A stretch of 43,887 nucleotides of DNA. It comes from Pseudomonadota bacterium (GTDB taxonomy: Bacteria; Pseudomonadota; Gammaproteobacteria; Steroidobacterales; Steroidobacteraceae). Where the stretch lies: NCBI GenBank assembly GCA_023423065.1, contig JAFAGC010000113.1, positions 1 to 43,887 of the forward strand, read 5' to 3'. Position numbers and translations under genes: made by a program. Shown in pieces: positions 26,001 to 32,770 of the stretch; the stretch's first letter is position 1; each line of letters begins with the position of its first letter. The notes under the pieces were generated by a model, which was given only the letters and a program-made list of their open reading frames with translations, searched no databases and was not told where the DNA came from.

Positions 26001-26369
26001 CCCAGCTTCTACGACAGCATCGAGATCAACCGCGAACGCGCGGCCATCAAGTTCCACGCGCGCGCCGCGTACGGAAACACCTTCGTCGCCTTCATGGTGA
26101 CGTTGTTCGAGGGGCTCGCGACGCTGTTGTTGCTGCGCTTCTTCTATCGCCTCGTGCGCTGGCTGTCCGGACTCCAGTCGCCCGAAGAGCACCCGGTGGA
26201 ACGCGCGCAGCGCATCGTCGGCTTCGAGGTGCGCGAGGGTTACGTCGTGCGGCCGCAGTGGTGGCAGCGCGCACGCCGTCCGTACACGCCGAAACAGCGC
26301 GGCGGCGGAAAGCGGAATCCCTATGCGCCGCGGCCCATGCCGGAACCACAACCGCAACCCGCGGAATGA
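23004..26369 (+). CDS. RND-family efflux pump (AcrB/MexF-like permease)
   Basis: 1121 residues. HAE1-type features: N-terminal NFSIKQPVTTVAIIIVLM, PGASPEAVERDIINRVE, and the TM4 proton-relay pair D400-D401 (GVLIDDAIVVRENIVRH). The C-terminal half has GLVAKNAILLLD and FRPIMMTTFALIAGMMP. Trimeric pumps of this kind expel drugs or metabolites using the proton gradient. An oddity is the tail after TM12 (about residue 1010 on): about 110 extra residues include another strongly hydrophobic stretch (AFMVTLFEGLATLLLLRFF) and a basic, proline-rich end. Substrate unknown. It ends just before a strong terminator. Confidence 0.95.
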   Translation: MLLSNFSIKQPVTTVAIIIVLMCLGLLALKNLRVNQIPDVDQPVMVVSFPYPGASPEAVERDIINRVEKSLQSIPQVYELQSTAMDGNGQFVIIFDFKKNMSEAGDEVRNAIAAVRYKMPLEMREPILWRVDPAAQPIMNLGLSSTKLSHAEISRLAEDVLADQIRALDGVAVVNVDGALRRELSVLLHAQKLREFNVSAADVVNALRAQNTNAPVGRVKGELDEQLIRLVGRIERPADFNDIVIKRLGNEVVRLGQVATVEDGFAEPGSYSLRSGSPNVGLSVIRQREASTVTVAERIRDEVKKINETLPEGTKLEVTRDGGEEASSNLNNVIHALVFGAGLTIFVVYAFLNSWRSTLITGLSLPTSAIAAFIAVWLCGFTLNFMTLLGLSLAIGVLIDDAIVVRENIVRHMERGEDRVAAARNGTAEIGLAVTATTLSIVAVFVPVAFMGGGAGEWFRPFAVTVAASVLVSLFISFTLDPMLSAYWGDPPGHAQRERRGLEKYFAKFNVWFDHQADRYGNVIAWALHHRKWMAWGSLFLLIGSCGYQTTLGGSEFLPKSDYGTLAIEVRTPSSTSLEYARNKVQKAADLALAMDETKSTDARVSSTGGRVWVEVGDKSERSKSLEELAAELREKLKQLVGAEYVVFDDLNQGVRKPVQIQFYGTDSRKLMEITNEFMEKVREIPGAVDVGLSEQDPKDELRIEIDRGLANQLGISVNDAAQTLRVAFAGVEVGDWVDPVGQSRDVAVRLAPEDRVSAENIEHLPINVTGTSMMVPLEQIATITMDKGPARIQHLNGKRTVTVAANVDRVDAGTVTRKAQEIANAIEFPQGYGIELGGASRDQSELFSEMFTALIMGIFVMYLVLVMQFGSFTAPLAIMISLPLSLIGVVLALNLTGGTLNLMSFIGIIMLMGLVAKNAILLLDCTREEEKRGVDREEALMHAGRVRFRPIMMTTFALIAGMMPVAIGIGEGGEFYSPMAVAIIGGVITSTLLTLLVVPSFYDSIEINRERAAIKFHARAAYGNTFVAFMVTLFEGLATLLLLRFFYRLVRWLSGLQSPEEHPVERAQRIVGFEVREGYVVRPQWWQRARRPYTPKQRGGGKRNPYAPRPMPEPQPQPAE

Positions 26370-26377
26370 AGCACACA

Positions 26378-26406
26378 GGGGACCCGATCGGGTCCCCTTC
26401 TTCTTT
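26378..26406 (+). terminator. strong intrinsic terminator after the RND operon
   Basis: A perfect 20-bp palindrome with arms GGGGACCC / GGGTCCCC (26378-26397) is followed by TTCTTCTTT. It stands 8 bp after the pump stop and before the convergent lyase gene. Confidence 0.92.
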
Positions 26407-26433
26407 GGCGATCAGGGGTTGACGGTCGGCATG

Positions 26434-29154
26434 TCAGCCCGTGAGCTTGCGCGTGTACGCGAGATTCACGATGCCCGCCAGTCCCCATTGCGCGCTCGCA
26501 TTGGTCGAGATTCCGGGACCCTCGTCGACGGGATTGAGCACCGCGGGACCCTCGATGCGCTTCGACGCGAACTGCTGCCCGCGGCCGTAGCCCATGCGGC
26601 CGTCCGCGAACTCCTGCCACGCCCGCGCGGCGAGCGCGGCGTCATTCCTTCGAAACGCCGCGTATGCCGTGAGGCGCGAGTGGCCCTGTTGCAGCCCGTT
26701 GCCACGCAACTCCTGGCCGAGCGCCGCTTTCTGCCGATCGGCCGGCGCATTGTAGAGCTCGCAGTACTGCAGCCACGCGCGCTCGAATTCGGGCACGGAG
26801 AGTAGTTCGATCAACTCGGCGCACACCTCCGGCAGCCCGAAGGCGGCGGAGAGGTGCGACACGCTGACTTCATCCTGCTTCGCGATGTCGAAGGCGCCCG
26901 TCGTGAGATTCATGCGTTCGCCGCCCGTGAAGAAGCCGCGCGGCTGCGCGCCGATCGTCTTCATGCTGGCGAGCAGGCGATTGCGCATCTTCGGATTGCG
27001 CGTGCGCTCCCACTCGGTGAGCCACGCGCTCGCGAGCGAGCCCCAATCTGTGCCGAAGCCGAGATGTGCGAAATCGCCGTCCGGATCGGTTGCGCGTTCC
27101 TCGGGGTCCGAGAGCTTGCGGCCGGGCGGTATGGTGCGCAGCGTACGCGCGGCCTCGAGCTGCTCGCGCATCAGGTCGCCCACGCGTTCATCGGCGGTGA
27201 GGTAGTAGTAGAACCTGCGGTTCAGCGCCGTGCTGATGCGCAGCTGCTTGGCGCTGCAGCCCCAGTGCTGGACGTTGTGACGCGAGCCGAGCGGCGCGAA
27301 CTTGCCGAGGTGATGCACGTCGACTTCACCGGTGTGACGGGTCATGGCCTCGGAAAAGCGGAACGCGTCGGCGCGGCCGGTGCGCAGGAAGTACATCCAC
27401 AGCCACACGTCGGTCGCGAGCTCGGAGTTGTCCCAGGCGAAGCCGCCGACGTCGTAACGCCATTCGTGGCGATCGAAGTCGTACGTGTGCATGACGTCGC
27501 CGTAGTTCCAGAAGCCGTACCAGCCCCGCTGGTCCTGCTGGTCGCGATAGAAATCGAACATCCAGTCGAGCTGTTTCTCGAGCGCCGCGTGTTCCGGCGG
27601 GGTCTGCGAGGGCAGCGACAACGCATGCGCGAAGACACCGGATTCCACGACGGTTTGCGGCGTCGGCACGATGCGCGCCGGCGTCGCCAGCGCGTCCGCC
27701 AGTTCCGGAAGGCGCTCGCGCGCCGGTGTCGCCGGCAGGATCCACAACATCAGTTCACTGGTGCGGGCGACGCCGAGTGGCGTGCCGAAGCCGGGCTCGT
27801 AATCTTCGTAGGTGATCTCCAGTCCGCCCTTGTATTGCTTCTCGTACGTGTCCTGTCCGAGACCGTCGTGATAGAAGCGCAGGTCCATGGGCTGGGCATC
27901 GGGCGCCCACACCCACATCGTGACGTTGGCGGCGTGCGTGTGCGCATCGCGGATGTCGAGCTGAGCCGGGTGGCTCTGCCAGAAATTGCGGATCCCGAAC
28001 GCGACACCGCCGGTGGGCGCGCCCACGTAACCGAGTCCGCCGGCCCGAGTGCCGCGACCGCTGTCGAGCCAGGCGTGGCCGTCGGTGGTGCGTTTGCGGA
28101 TCGAGAAGGAATCGGCGTTCGGCTGGAACAACGTCCAGTCGCCGAACGCGGGGATGTAGTGCAGCAGGTTGCTGACCACGGGTGTGATCGACGGCACCGC
28201 AACGCCCGCGACCTGCGCCTGCCGGGCGGCTGCGCCCGGATCGCGGCGCAGGCCGGTGAGGCCGCGCACGGCCTCACCGAACACGCCATCGTTCGCGCCG
28301 ACGAACCGGACGTGCCGGTCGTACAGATCCGCCTGCATCGGAACCGCGAAACGCACACCGATGCCGCCGATGAAGTCGCGGGTCTCGTCGCCGTCGAAGA
28401 CGAGGGTGTGCACCAGCCGAACCGCCTCACTACCGGCGTGGAAATACAGTCGCAGCGTGAACGGCATCCAGTGGCGCGAGCCGTGCGCATGTTTTCCTTC
28501 GATCCTGACGACGGCGCGCACGGGACCCGCTTGTTCGAGCACGACCTTCTCGATCGCGCTCTCGAATTTCTCCTGGGTCACCTGCCCGTCGGTCGACGAG
28601 TCGGCGCCGCCGCGGCGGAGCAGGACGAGATGCCCATCGCGCAGCACGTCGCGACCCTCGCGCGAGATCGCCGCGATGAAGTTCGTACCGCCGCGGGCCA
28701 GTCGGCAGACGAAGCGGCCGGTGTCGATCTCGATGCCTGCTTCGATTTCCTGCGCGCGGAGCAAGACCTGGTGCTTCGCGCCGCCGCGCTGCCCGACGAC
28801 TTCGAAGGGTCCGTCGCCGATGCTGGCCGAGGGGGCGAGGGCGTGGGCCGTCCACTTGATCGAGCCGTCGGGCCACCAGGCGAGCGGCCAGGACTGCAGC
28901 GCATGGCTCGCGCCCGCGGCGCCCCGGAGTACGAAATTCCGCGCTTCCCGCTGCTTGCCCCGCGGCCAGGGCGTGCCCCAGGTCGCCCCGTCGAAGCGGG
29001 CGGCGGCGCGGTCATCGAGCCACCGGACCCAGTTCCCGGCCCCGGGGTTCGGGGCCGCATTGCCGGACGGCCCGACGGTCCCGACCAGCGCGTTGGCGAC
29101 GGGCGTGGCTGCCGCCGCCGACAGAAAAGCGCGGCGAGAAATCCGGTGCTTCAT
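26434..29154 (-). CDS. Tat-exported exo-rhamnogalacturonan lyase-like protein (PcRGLX/YetA type)
   Basis: 906 residues from ATG 29154, preceded by GAGGGG. It begins with a twin-arginine signal (SRRAFLSAAAA, R7-R8), so it is probably exported folded. The long chain looks like the three-part PcRGLX/YetA family: an N-terminal beta region (WPLAWWPDGSIKWTAHAL), a central beta-sandwich (FGIRNFWQSHPAQLDI, MDLRFYHDG) and a C-terminal alpha-toroid (GFWNYGDVMHTYDFDRHEWR, HWGCSAKQLRIS). Fungal members cleave rhamnogalacturonan from pectin; the function here is inferred from overall resemblance. No pectin sugar genes adjoin it. A tandem repeat covers its promoter. Confidence 0.7.
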   Translation of the reverse strand: MKHRISRRAFLSAAAATPVANALVGTVGPSGNAAPNPGAGNWVRWLDDRAAARFDGATWGTPWPRGKQREARNFVLRGAAGASHALQSWPLAWWPDGSIKWTAHALAPSASIGDGPFEVVGQRGGAKHQVLLRAQEIEAGIEIDTGRFVCRLARGGTNFIAAISREGRDVLRDGHLVLLRRGGADSSTDGQVTQEKFESAIEKVVLEQAGPVRAVVRIEGKHAHGSRHWMPFTLRLYFHAGSEAVRLVHTLVFDGDETRDFIGGIGVRFAVPMQADLYDRHVRFVGANDGVFGEAVRGLTGLRRDPGAAARQAQVAGVAVPSITPVVSNLLHYIPAFGDWTLFQPNADSFSIRKRTTDGHAWLDSGRGTRAGGLGYVGAPTGGVAFGIRNFWQSHPAQLDIRDAHTHAANVTMWVWAPDAQPMDLRFYHDGLGQDTYEKQYKGGLEITYEDYEPGFGTPLGVARTSELMLWILPATPARERLPELADALATPARIVPTPQTVVESGVFAHALSLPSQTPPEHAALEKQLDWMFDFYRDQQDQRGWYGFWNYGDVMHTYDFDRHEWRYDVGGFAWDNSELATDVWLWMYFLRTGRADAFRFSEAMTRHTGEVDVHHLGKFAPLGSRHNVQHWGCSAKQLRISTALNRRFYYYLTADERVGDLMREQLEAARTLRTIPPGRKLSDPEERATDPDGDFAHLGFGTDWGSLASAWLTEWERTRNPKMRNRLLASMKTIGAQPRGFFTGGERMNLTTGAFDIAKQDEVSVSHLSAAFGLPEVCAELIELLSVPEFERAWLQYCELYNAPADRQKAALGQELRGNGLQQGHSRLTAYAAFRRNDAALAARAWQEFADGRMGYGRGQQFASKRIEGPAVLNPVDEGPGISTNASAQWGLAGIVNLAYTRKLTG

Positions 29155-29188
29155 GGATCCCCTCTTCAATGGCCCTTGGCTATCGATC

Positions 29189-29228
29189 TTGATCGAATAT
29201 GCACGAGATTGATCGTATCTGCAAAAGA
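29189..29228. repeat. tandem 20-bp imperfect direct repeat over the lyase promoter
   Basis: Two adjacent 20-bp units (29189-29208 and 29209-29228) share 16 of 20 bases, with the pattern TTGATCGWATMTGCAMRAGA. The spacing equals two helical turns, as for a regulator binding side by side on one DNA face. The repeat lies 35-74 bp upstream of the lyase start. Confidence 0.7.
29196..29224 (-). promoter_or_regulatory. candidate promoter of the lyase gene
   Basis: Reading leftwards, TTGCAG (29219-29224) and CATATT (29196-29201) are 17 bp apart. They lie inside the tandem repeat and about 40 bp before the start codon. A protein on the repeats would cover both boxes, suggesting repression. Confidence 0.55.
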
Positions 29229-29520
29229 TCGCGATCGGAACCTCCCCGATTCCCGGAACATCCTCAGGTCCTACACGCCGCGCGCGTACATCCACGGCTG
29301 GGGCGGACCAAGGTCCGACGTCTATCTACTCGGGGTGCGGCTAATATCCGTAGGGCAAACAACTACAGGGTCTCAACGTCGAAGCGCAGGGCAGGAATCC
29401 GATTCGACATATTTCGCGGGTGATTTAACGCTCCCGGCAGGACCGCGAGCCGCATCACGTCCGCTCTGAACGTAATCTGTAACCTTGCGCGTCGAGGAGT
29501 CGCTTCGAGAAATCAGGGAA
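29229..29520. other. intergenic region upstream of the EAL gene
   Basis: About 290 bp without a convincing gene. It contains a CTATCTAC octamer (29322-29329). The last part (29401-29430) is A/T-rich for this genome (CGACATATTTCGCGGGTGATT) and may hold the EAL gene promoter, but no clean -35/-10 pair is seen. Confidence 0.4.
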
Positions 29521-30810
29521 ATGGACCGACAGTCCACATTGGCCGCTGCATCGATGGATACGGGCCAGACGACCATTCGTGCGTCTGTGCTCAACGAGCA
29601 GGTCATTGAAGTCGCCCCAGGCTGGGTGGCCAATCTCGAACAGGCGTTGCCGCATGCGCGTTACCGCGCGATCGCACTGTACGACGCGCGCGGCGAAGTT
29701 CTCCACTGCACCTCGACCGATTTCGGAATCGAATTCCGCCAGGCGCTGAACGACGCGCTCGACGCGTTCGTGCTCGGCGCCGCCCGCGAGTCGCGTTTCC
29801 TGCGCGGCGAGGGCTCCCGTACCGCCGTGATGCTGGCGCTGCGCGACCTGCATTCGGCGCTGCAGGGCGTGTGCCTGCTCGTGGTCGAAGACACGCCGCC
29901 CGAGGACGAGGACCCCGCGGCGCGATTCCTGACGCCGTCCGTCCAGACCATCCTCACCGACATCGCTTCCGAAATCGCGCAGACCCTGCATGCGATGCCG
30001 CGAGCCGCGCCGCCGAAACCGCGACCGCCGGTGCCGTTGCCGCTCGAGGCGGTCTATGCCCAGATCCGCGAACAGGACGTCGTGCTGCGCCTGCAGCAGC
30101 TCGTGCGCCTGCGCAAGGCCGAAGGCATCCGCCGGTTCGAGGTGCTGTTGCGCCACATGGTCGATGGTGTCGAGCAGACTCCCGAGCGTGTGATGCAGAC
30201 GGCCGCGAACCATGGACTCTCCTCGATGATCGACCGCAAGGTCATCGGCGAGCTCATCGGCTGGCTGCATCGCAATCCAACGCTCTGGAAACGCGAGCCG
30301 CCCACCTTCTCGGTGAACCTGTCGGACGCGGCGGTCATCGAGCCGCATTTCATCAGCTTCGTCGAGAGCTGCCTGCAAAAGGCCGGCTTGCCGCCGGGCC
30401 TGATCGGCGTGGAGTTCTCCGAACGCGTATGCCTGTCGAATACGGACCAGGTGATGCCGGCGCTCGACGTGTTCGCGCGCATCGGTGTGCCGGTCGCCAT
30501 CGACGATTTCAACGTGGTCGGCGCCGGCATGCCGATCCTCGAGCACTCCGCGGTGCGGCTCCTCAAGCTCGACGCCGAACTCACCACGAACGCCCTCCAG
30601 CACCGGCTCACGCAGGCGCGCGTGGTCGGTCTCGTGCAGACCGCGAAGGTGATGGGTTTGCAGACCGTCGCGAAGCGCGTGATGGGCGGCGATCACAGCA
30701 ACTGGCTGACCGCGCTCGGCGTGGATTTCGTGCAGAGCTTCGAAGCGTCCCCACTGGTGTCGCTGGAAAGCCTGTTACCGGCAGCCTCGGCCCAGTCCGG
30801 CCAGACCTAA
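29521..30810 (+). CDS. degenerate EAL-domain protein, FimX-like c-di-GMP receptor candidate
   Basis: 429 residues from ATG 29521 (AGGGAA just upstream); an in-frame TTG at 29485 would add 12. The N-terminal 165 residues are an unassigned sensor-like region (YRAIALYDARGEVLH, VMLALRDLHSALQGVCLLV). The C-terminal half is an EAL domain with EVL for EAL (E207), N266 (VNLS), E298 (VEFSE), D328-D329 (IDDFN) and K349 (LLKLD). The glutamate of the usual AEGVE is lysine (K385, VAKRV). That residue is needed for catalysis in active phosphodiesterases, so this one probably binds rather than cleaves c-di-GMP. The EVL variant recalls FimX of type IV pili. It converges on a PilZ gene. Confidence 0.85.
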   Translation: MDRQSTLAAASMDTGQTTIRASVLNEQVIEVAPGWVANLEQALPHARYRAIALYDARGEVLHCTSTDFGIEFRQALNDALDAFVLGAARESRFLRGEGSRTAVMLALRDLHSALQGVCLLVVEDTPPEDEDPAARFLTPSVQTILTDIASEIAQTLHAMPRAAPPKPRPPVPLPLEAVYAQIREQDVVLRLQQLVRLRKAEGIRRFEVLLRHMVDGVEQTPERVMQTAANHGLSSMIDRKVIGELIGWLHRNPTLWKREPPTFSVNLSDAAVIEPHFISFVESCLQKAGLPPGLIGVEFSERVCLSNTDQVMPALDVFARIGVPVAIDDFNVVGAGMPILEHSAVRLLKLDAELTTNALQHRLTQARVVGLVQTAKVMGLQTVAKRVMGGDHSNWLTALGVDFVQSFEASPLVSLESLLPAASAQSGQT

Positions 30811-30841
30811 CTACCCGAGATCTGCGAGACCATTCATGAAG

Positions 30842-30871
30842 AAGGGGCCGTGCCACCGGGCACGGCCCCTT
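30842..30871. terminator. bidirectional terminator between the EAL and PilZ genes
   Basis: A 13-bp perfect stem AAGGGGCCGTGCC / GGCACGGCCCCTT with a 4-nt loop. The A/T flanks give a short U-tract in either direction. It serves the two convergent genes. Confidence 0.85.
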
Positions 30872-30918
30872 GGAATCTCACGGACGCCTGCGCTTCGCAG
30901 GCGTGAAGAGTGCGAGCC

Positions 30919-31227
30919 CTAGCGAGCTGTATAAGCATCCATCATCAGACCGGTGCCGCCGCGCGAAACGTGCGCGACGACCGCCGTGCGCCGATGCAGC
31001 TTCGTGACCGCGCCGAGATTGATCGCGAATGCGAGCTCGACCTGCTGGCCCTTGCGCAATCCGAGATTGGTGGTTTCGACGAACACACCCGTCGCCGAAA
31101 GATTGATGGCCCGACACAGTTTCTTTCGACCCGTCGGCGTCGTGATGTACACCGTCGTGCGTGCACGGTGCCGCGTATGCAACCTCCGCTCCACCGACTG
31201 AATCCCCGCTGTTGTCGTTTTGCTCAT
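30919..31227 (-). CDS. PilZ-domain protein
   Basis: 102 residues, a stand-alone PilZ domain. Both c-di-GMP contact motifs are present: RxxxR (R15-LHT-R19) and NxSxxG (N42-L-S44-A-T-G47, INLSATGVFVE). Unlike the namesake pilus protein PilZ, which lacks them, this one should bind the nucleotide. Start ATG 31227 has AGGAG upstream. It follows the pilus/nuclease operon on the same strand after a 94-bp gap, in which CAATAAT may be a -10 box. It faces the degenerate EAL gene across a terminator. Confidence 0.9.
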   Translation of the reverse strand: MSKTTTAGIQSVERRLHTRHRARTTVYITTPTGRKKLCRAINLSATGVFVETTNLGLRKGQQVELAFAINLGAVTKLHRRTAVVAHVSRGGTGLMMDAYTAR

Positions 31228-31321
31228 CAGGCTCTCCTGACCGGATTATTGCCTTGTGCGACGGGCTTTTTGATAGGAACTCAACTTAATGGGTTTCTCG
31301 GGAAATTTCACGTTCTGCGGT

Positions 31322-32296
31322 TTACGACGATCCCCCGACCGCGTCTGCCACCCGAAGCCGTATGAATACCGGGCAGTGATCCGACAATTTCCGGCGTAAA
31401 GCATCCCGGGGTCGGTAAAGGGCGCGTCCGAACGAGTCGCTGACCATCCGGTGGGCGAGGTCGCGGCCCAGGATGATGTAGTCGATGTATCCACTAAAGG
31501 TTTGCGAGGGCATGCAGTTTTCGAACGCGCGCCCCTCGGACGTATTGACCAGATCCGCGCCCGGTGGATCGCCGTCGTCGATGTCCAGCCAGAGGGAGCT
31601 TTCGACCGGCTCGCGCCGCAGGTCGCGATTGAAATCGCCCAGGACCCCGAAAGGGATGTTCTCCGCGGCGCGCGCGTCGATCCAGCGCTCGAGCACCGGC
31701 ACCTGGCGCATCAGCTCCCCGCACGCGGGTCGCGCGGAATCCAGTCGATCGCGCGAGCAGCCCGACTTCAGGTGCACCGACAGCAACGCGATTTCCCGCG
31801 GCGTCCCCGGAAAGAGCCGGATCTCGACGCCGCGCCGCACATCGTCGGCCAGCGAGAGCTCGGACAGGTCGGGGCCGCAGCGGAACGGCAATCCTCGCCG
31901 GATCGCGATGCCGTTGTTCTGCACGGCGATGCGGCCCGAGAAGCAGAACTCGTGGTCCGGAAACAGCAGTTTCGCTGCCTCGAGGCCGTCGACTTCCTGC
32001 AGGGCGATCACGTCCGCGTCCAGGGATTTCGCGTGGCGACGCAGCGCCGCGATGTCTTCGTGGCTGCGCGAGTGTTCGTGCGCGACGTCGCAGGGCACTG
32101 AGCGCCGTGCGCCGTTACGCGGTGCGTCGCGTGGCGTGCAAGCCGGGGTGAGCGCCCGCAGCGTTTCGGGCGTCATGAACCATTCGAGGTTCCAGGTCGC
32201 GATCTTGATCTCGCGGGGTTCGGCGTGCGCGGCCGCGCAGAGGACAAAAGAGAAGAGCGACCCGAAGGTCGCCCATCTCCTGATCAGCTTCGGCAG
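31322..32296 (-). CDS. secreted endonuclease/exonuclease/phosphatase-family protein
   Basis: About 324 residues after the start proposed here. The EEP (DNase I-like) catalytic set is complete: IATWNLEWF, ALQEVDG (metal-binding glutamate), LLSVHLKSGC, GVLGDFNRDL and LSDHCPVF. A good signal peptide (PKLIRRWATFGSLF, ending AAAHA) lies at the N-terminus, but no ATG, GTG or TTG precedes it in frame until 32422, inside pilE. The CTG at 32296 is proposed as the start; this is uncertain. It follows pilE closely on the same strand and is probably co-transcribed. It could cut DNA or a phosphoester outside the cytoplasm. Confidence 0.8.
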   Translation of the reverse strand: MPKLIRRWATFGSLFSFVLCAAAHAEPREIKIATWNLEWFMTPETLRALTPACTPRDAPRNGARRSVPCDVAHEHSRSHEDIAALRRHAKSLDADVIALQEVDGLEAAKLLFPDHEFCFSGRIAVQNNGIAIRRGLPFRCGPDLSELSLADDVRRGVEIRLFPGTPREIALLSVHLKSGCSRDRLDSARPACGELMRQVPVLERWIDARAAENIPFGVLGDFNRDLRREPVESSLWLDIDDGDPPGADLVNTSEGRAFENCMPSQTFSGYIDYIILGRDLAHRMVSDSFGRALYRPRDALRRKLSDHCPVFIRLRVADAVGGSS

Positions 32297-32321
32297 TGTT
32301 TCCGGAATTCGAATCGAATTG

Positions 32322-32756
32322 CTACCAGCACTTTTCGAGAGCCGCGGATCCGGACTTCGTCCGGGCGCCGGCCTGGTCGAGCGTGAGTGTGCCGCAATCC
32401 GTGTCGCGCGCCAATTGCGCACCGACGGGTGTGGCCGTGATCGTGTACGTCCGCGCGGTCGGCGCGGCGACGGCGAACGTGTACTTGGTGTCGAGTCCGC
32501 TGTCGTTGCGACATCCGAGGTCCGGATCGGCGCCGTCGTACGTCATGTTGGTGGTGTAGTAGCGCTCCATGGATTGCGCGTACTCGAGCATGCAAGCCTT
32601 GGCCGCGGCGCGATTGGTGCGCACCACGTATGCCGTGTACGAGGGGATCGCGATGGCCGCGAGGATGCTGATGATGACCACCACGATCATGAGCTCGATG
32701 AGGTTGAAGCCTCTCGAACGGCGACGAGCGTGGTTCCGGCTGGCGAACGGGTTCAT
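32322..32756 (-). CDS. pilE: type IV pilin, PilE-like
   Basis: 144 residues from ATG 32756 with GGGAAC upstream. A class III signal is cleaved between G16 and F17 (RGF-NLIELMIVVVI), leaving the N-methylated phenylalanine and the E5 that guides assembly. A long hydrophobic helix follows, then a small globular head with a C-terminal cysteine loop (TDCGTLTLDQ ... EKCW). In minor pilin operons ending in pilE the product acts at the tip with PilY1. The gene begins 14 bp after the pilY1 stop. Confidence 0.93.
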   Translation of the reverse strand: MNPFASRNHARRRSRGFNLIELMIVVVIISILAAIAIPSYTAYVVRTNRAAAKACMLEYAQSMERYYTTNMTYDGADPDLGCRNDSGLDTKYTFAVAAPTARTYTITATPVGAQLARDTDCGTLTLDQAGARTKSGSAALEKCW

Positions 32757-32770
32757 GGTGAGGTTCCCTG

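Noticed and set aside
21762..26357. Very long open minus-strand frame (over 1,500 codons) antisense to the RND genes
   Set aside because: It is the codon-position shadow of a G+C-rich gene pair. Its translation is rich in R, H, E, D and A with no recognisable domain, whereas the plus strand encodes a textbook adaptor and pump.
26854..29469. Long plus-strand frame antisense to the lyase gene
   Set aside because: Shadow frame; the opposite strand has a Tat signal, a good ribosome site and a promoter.
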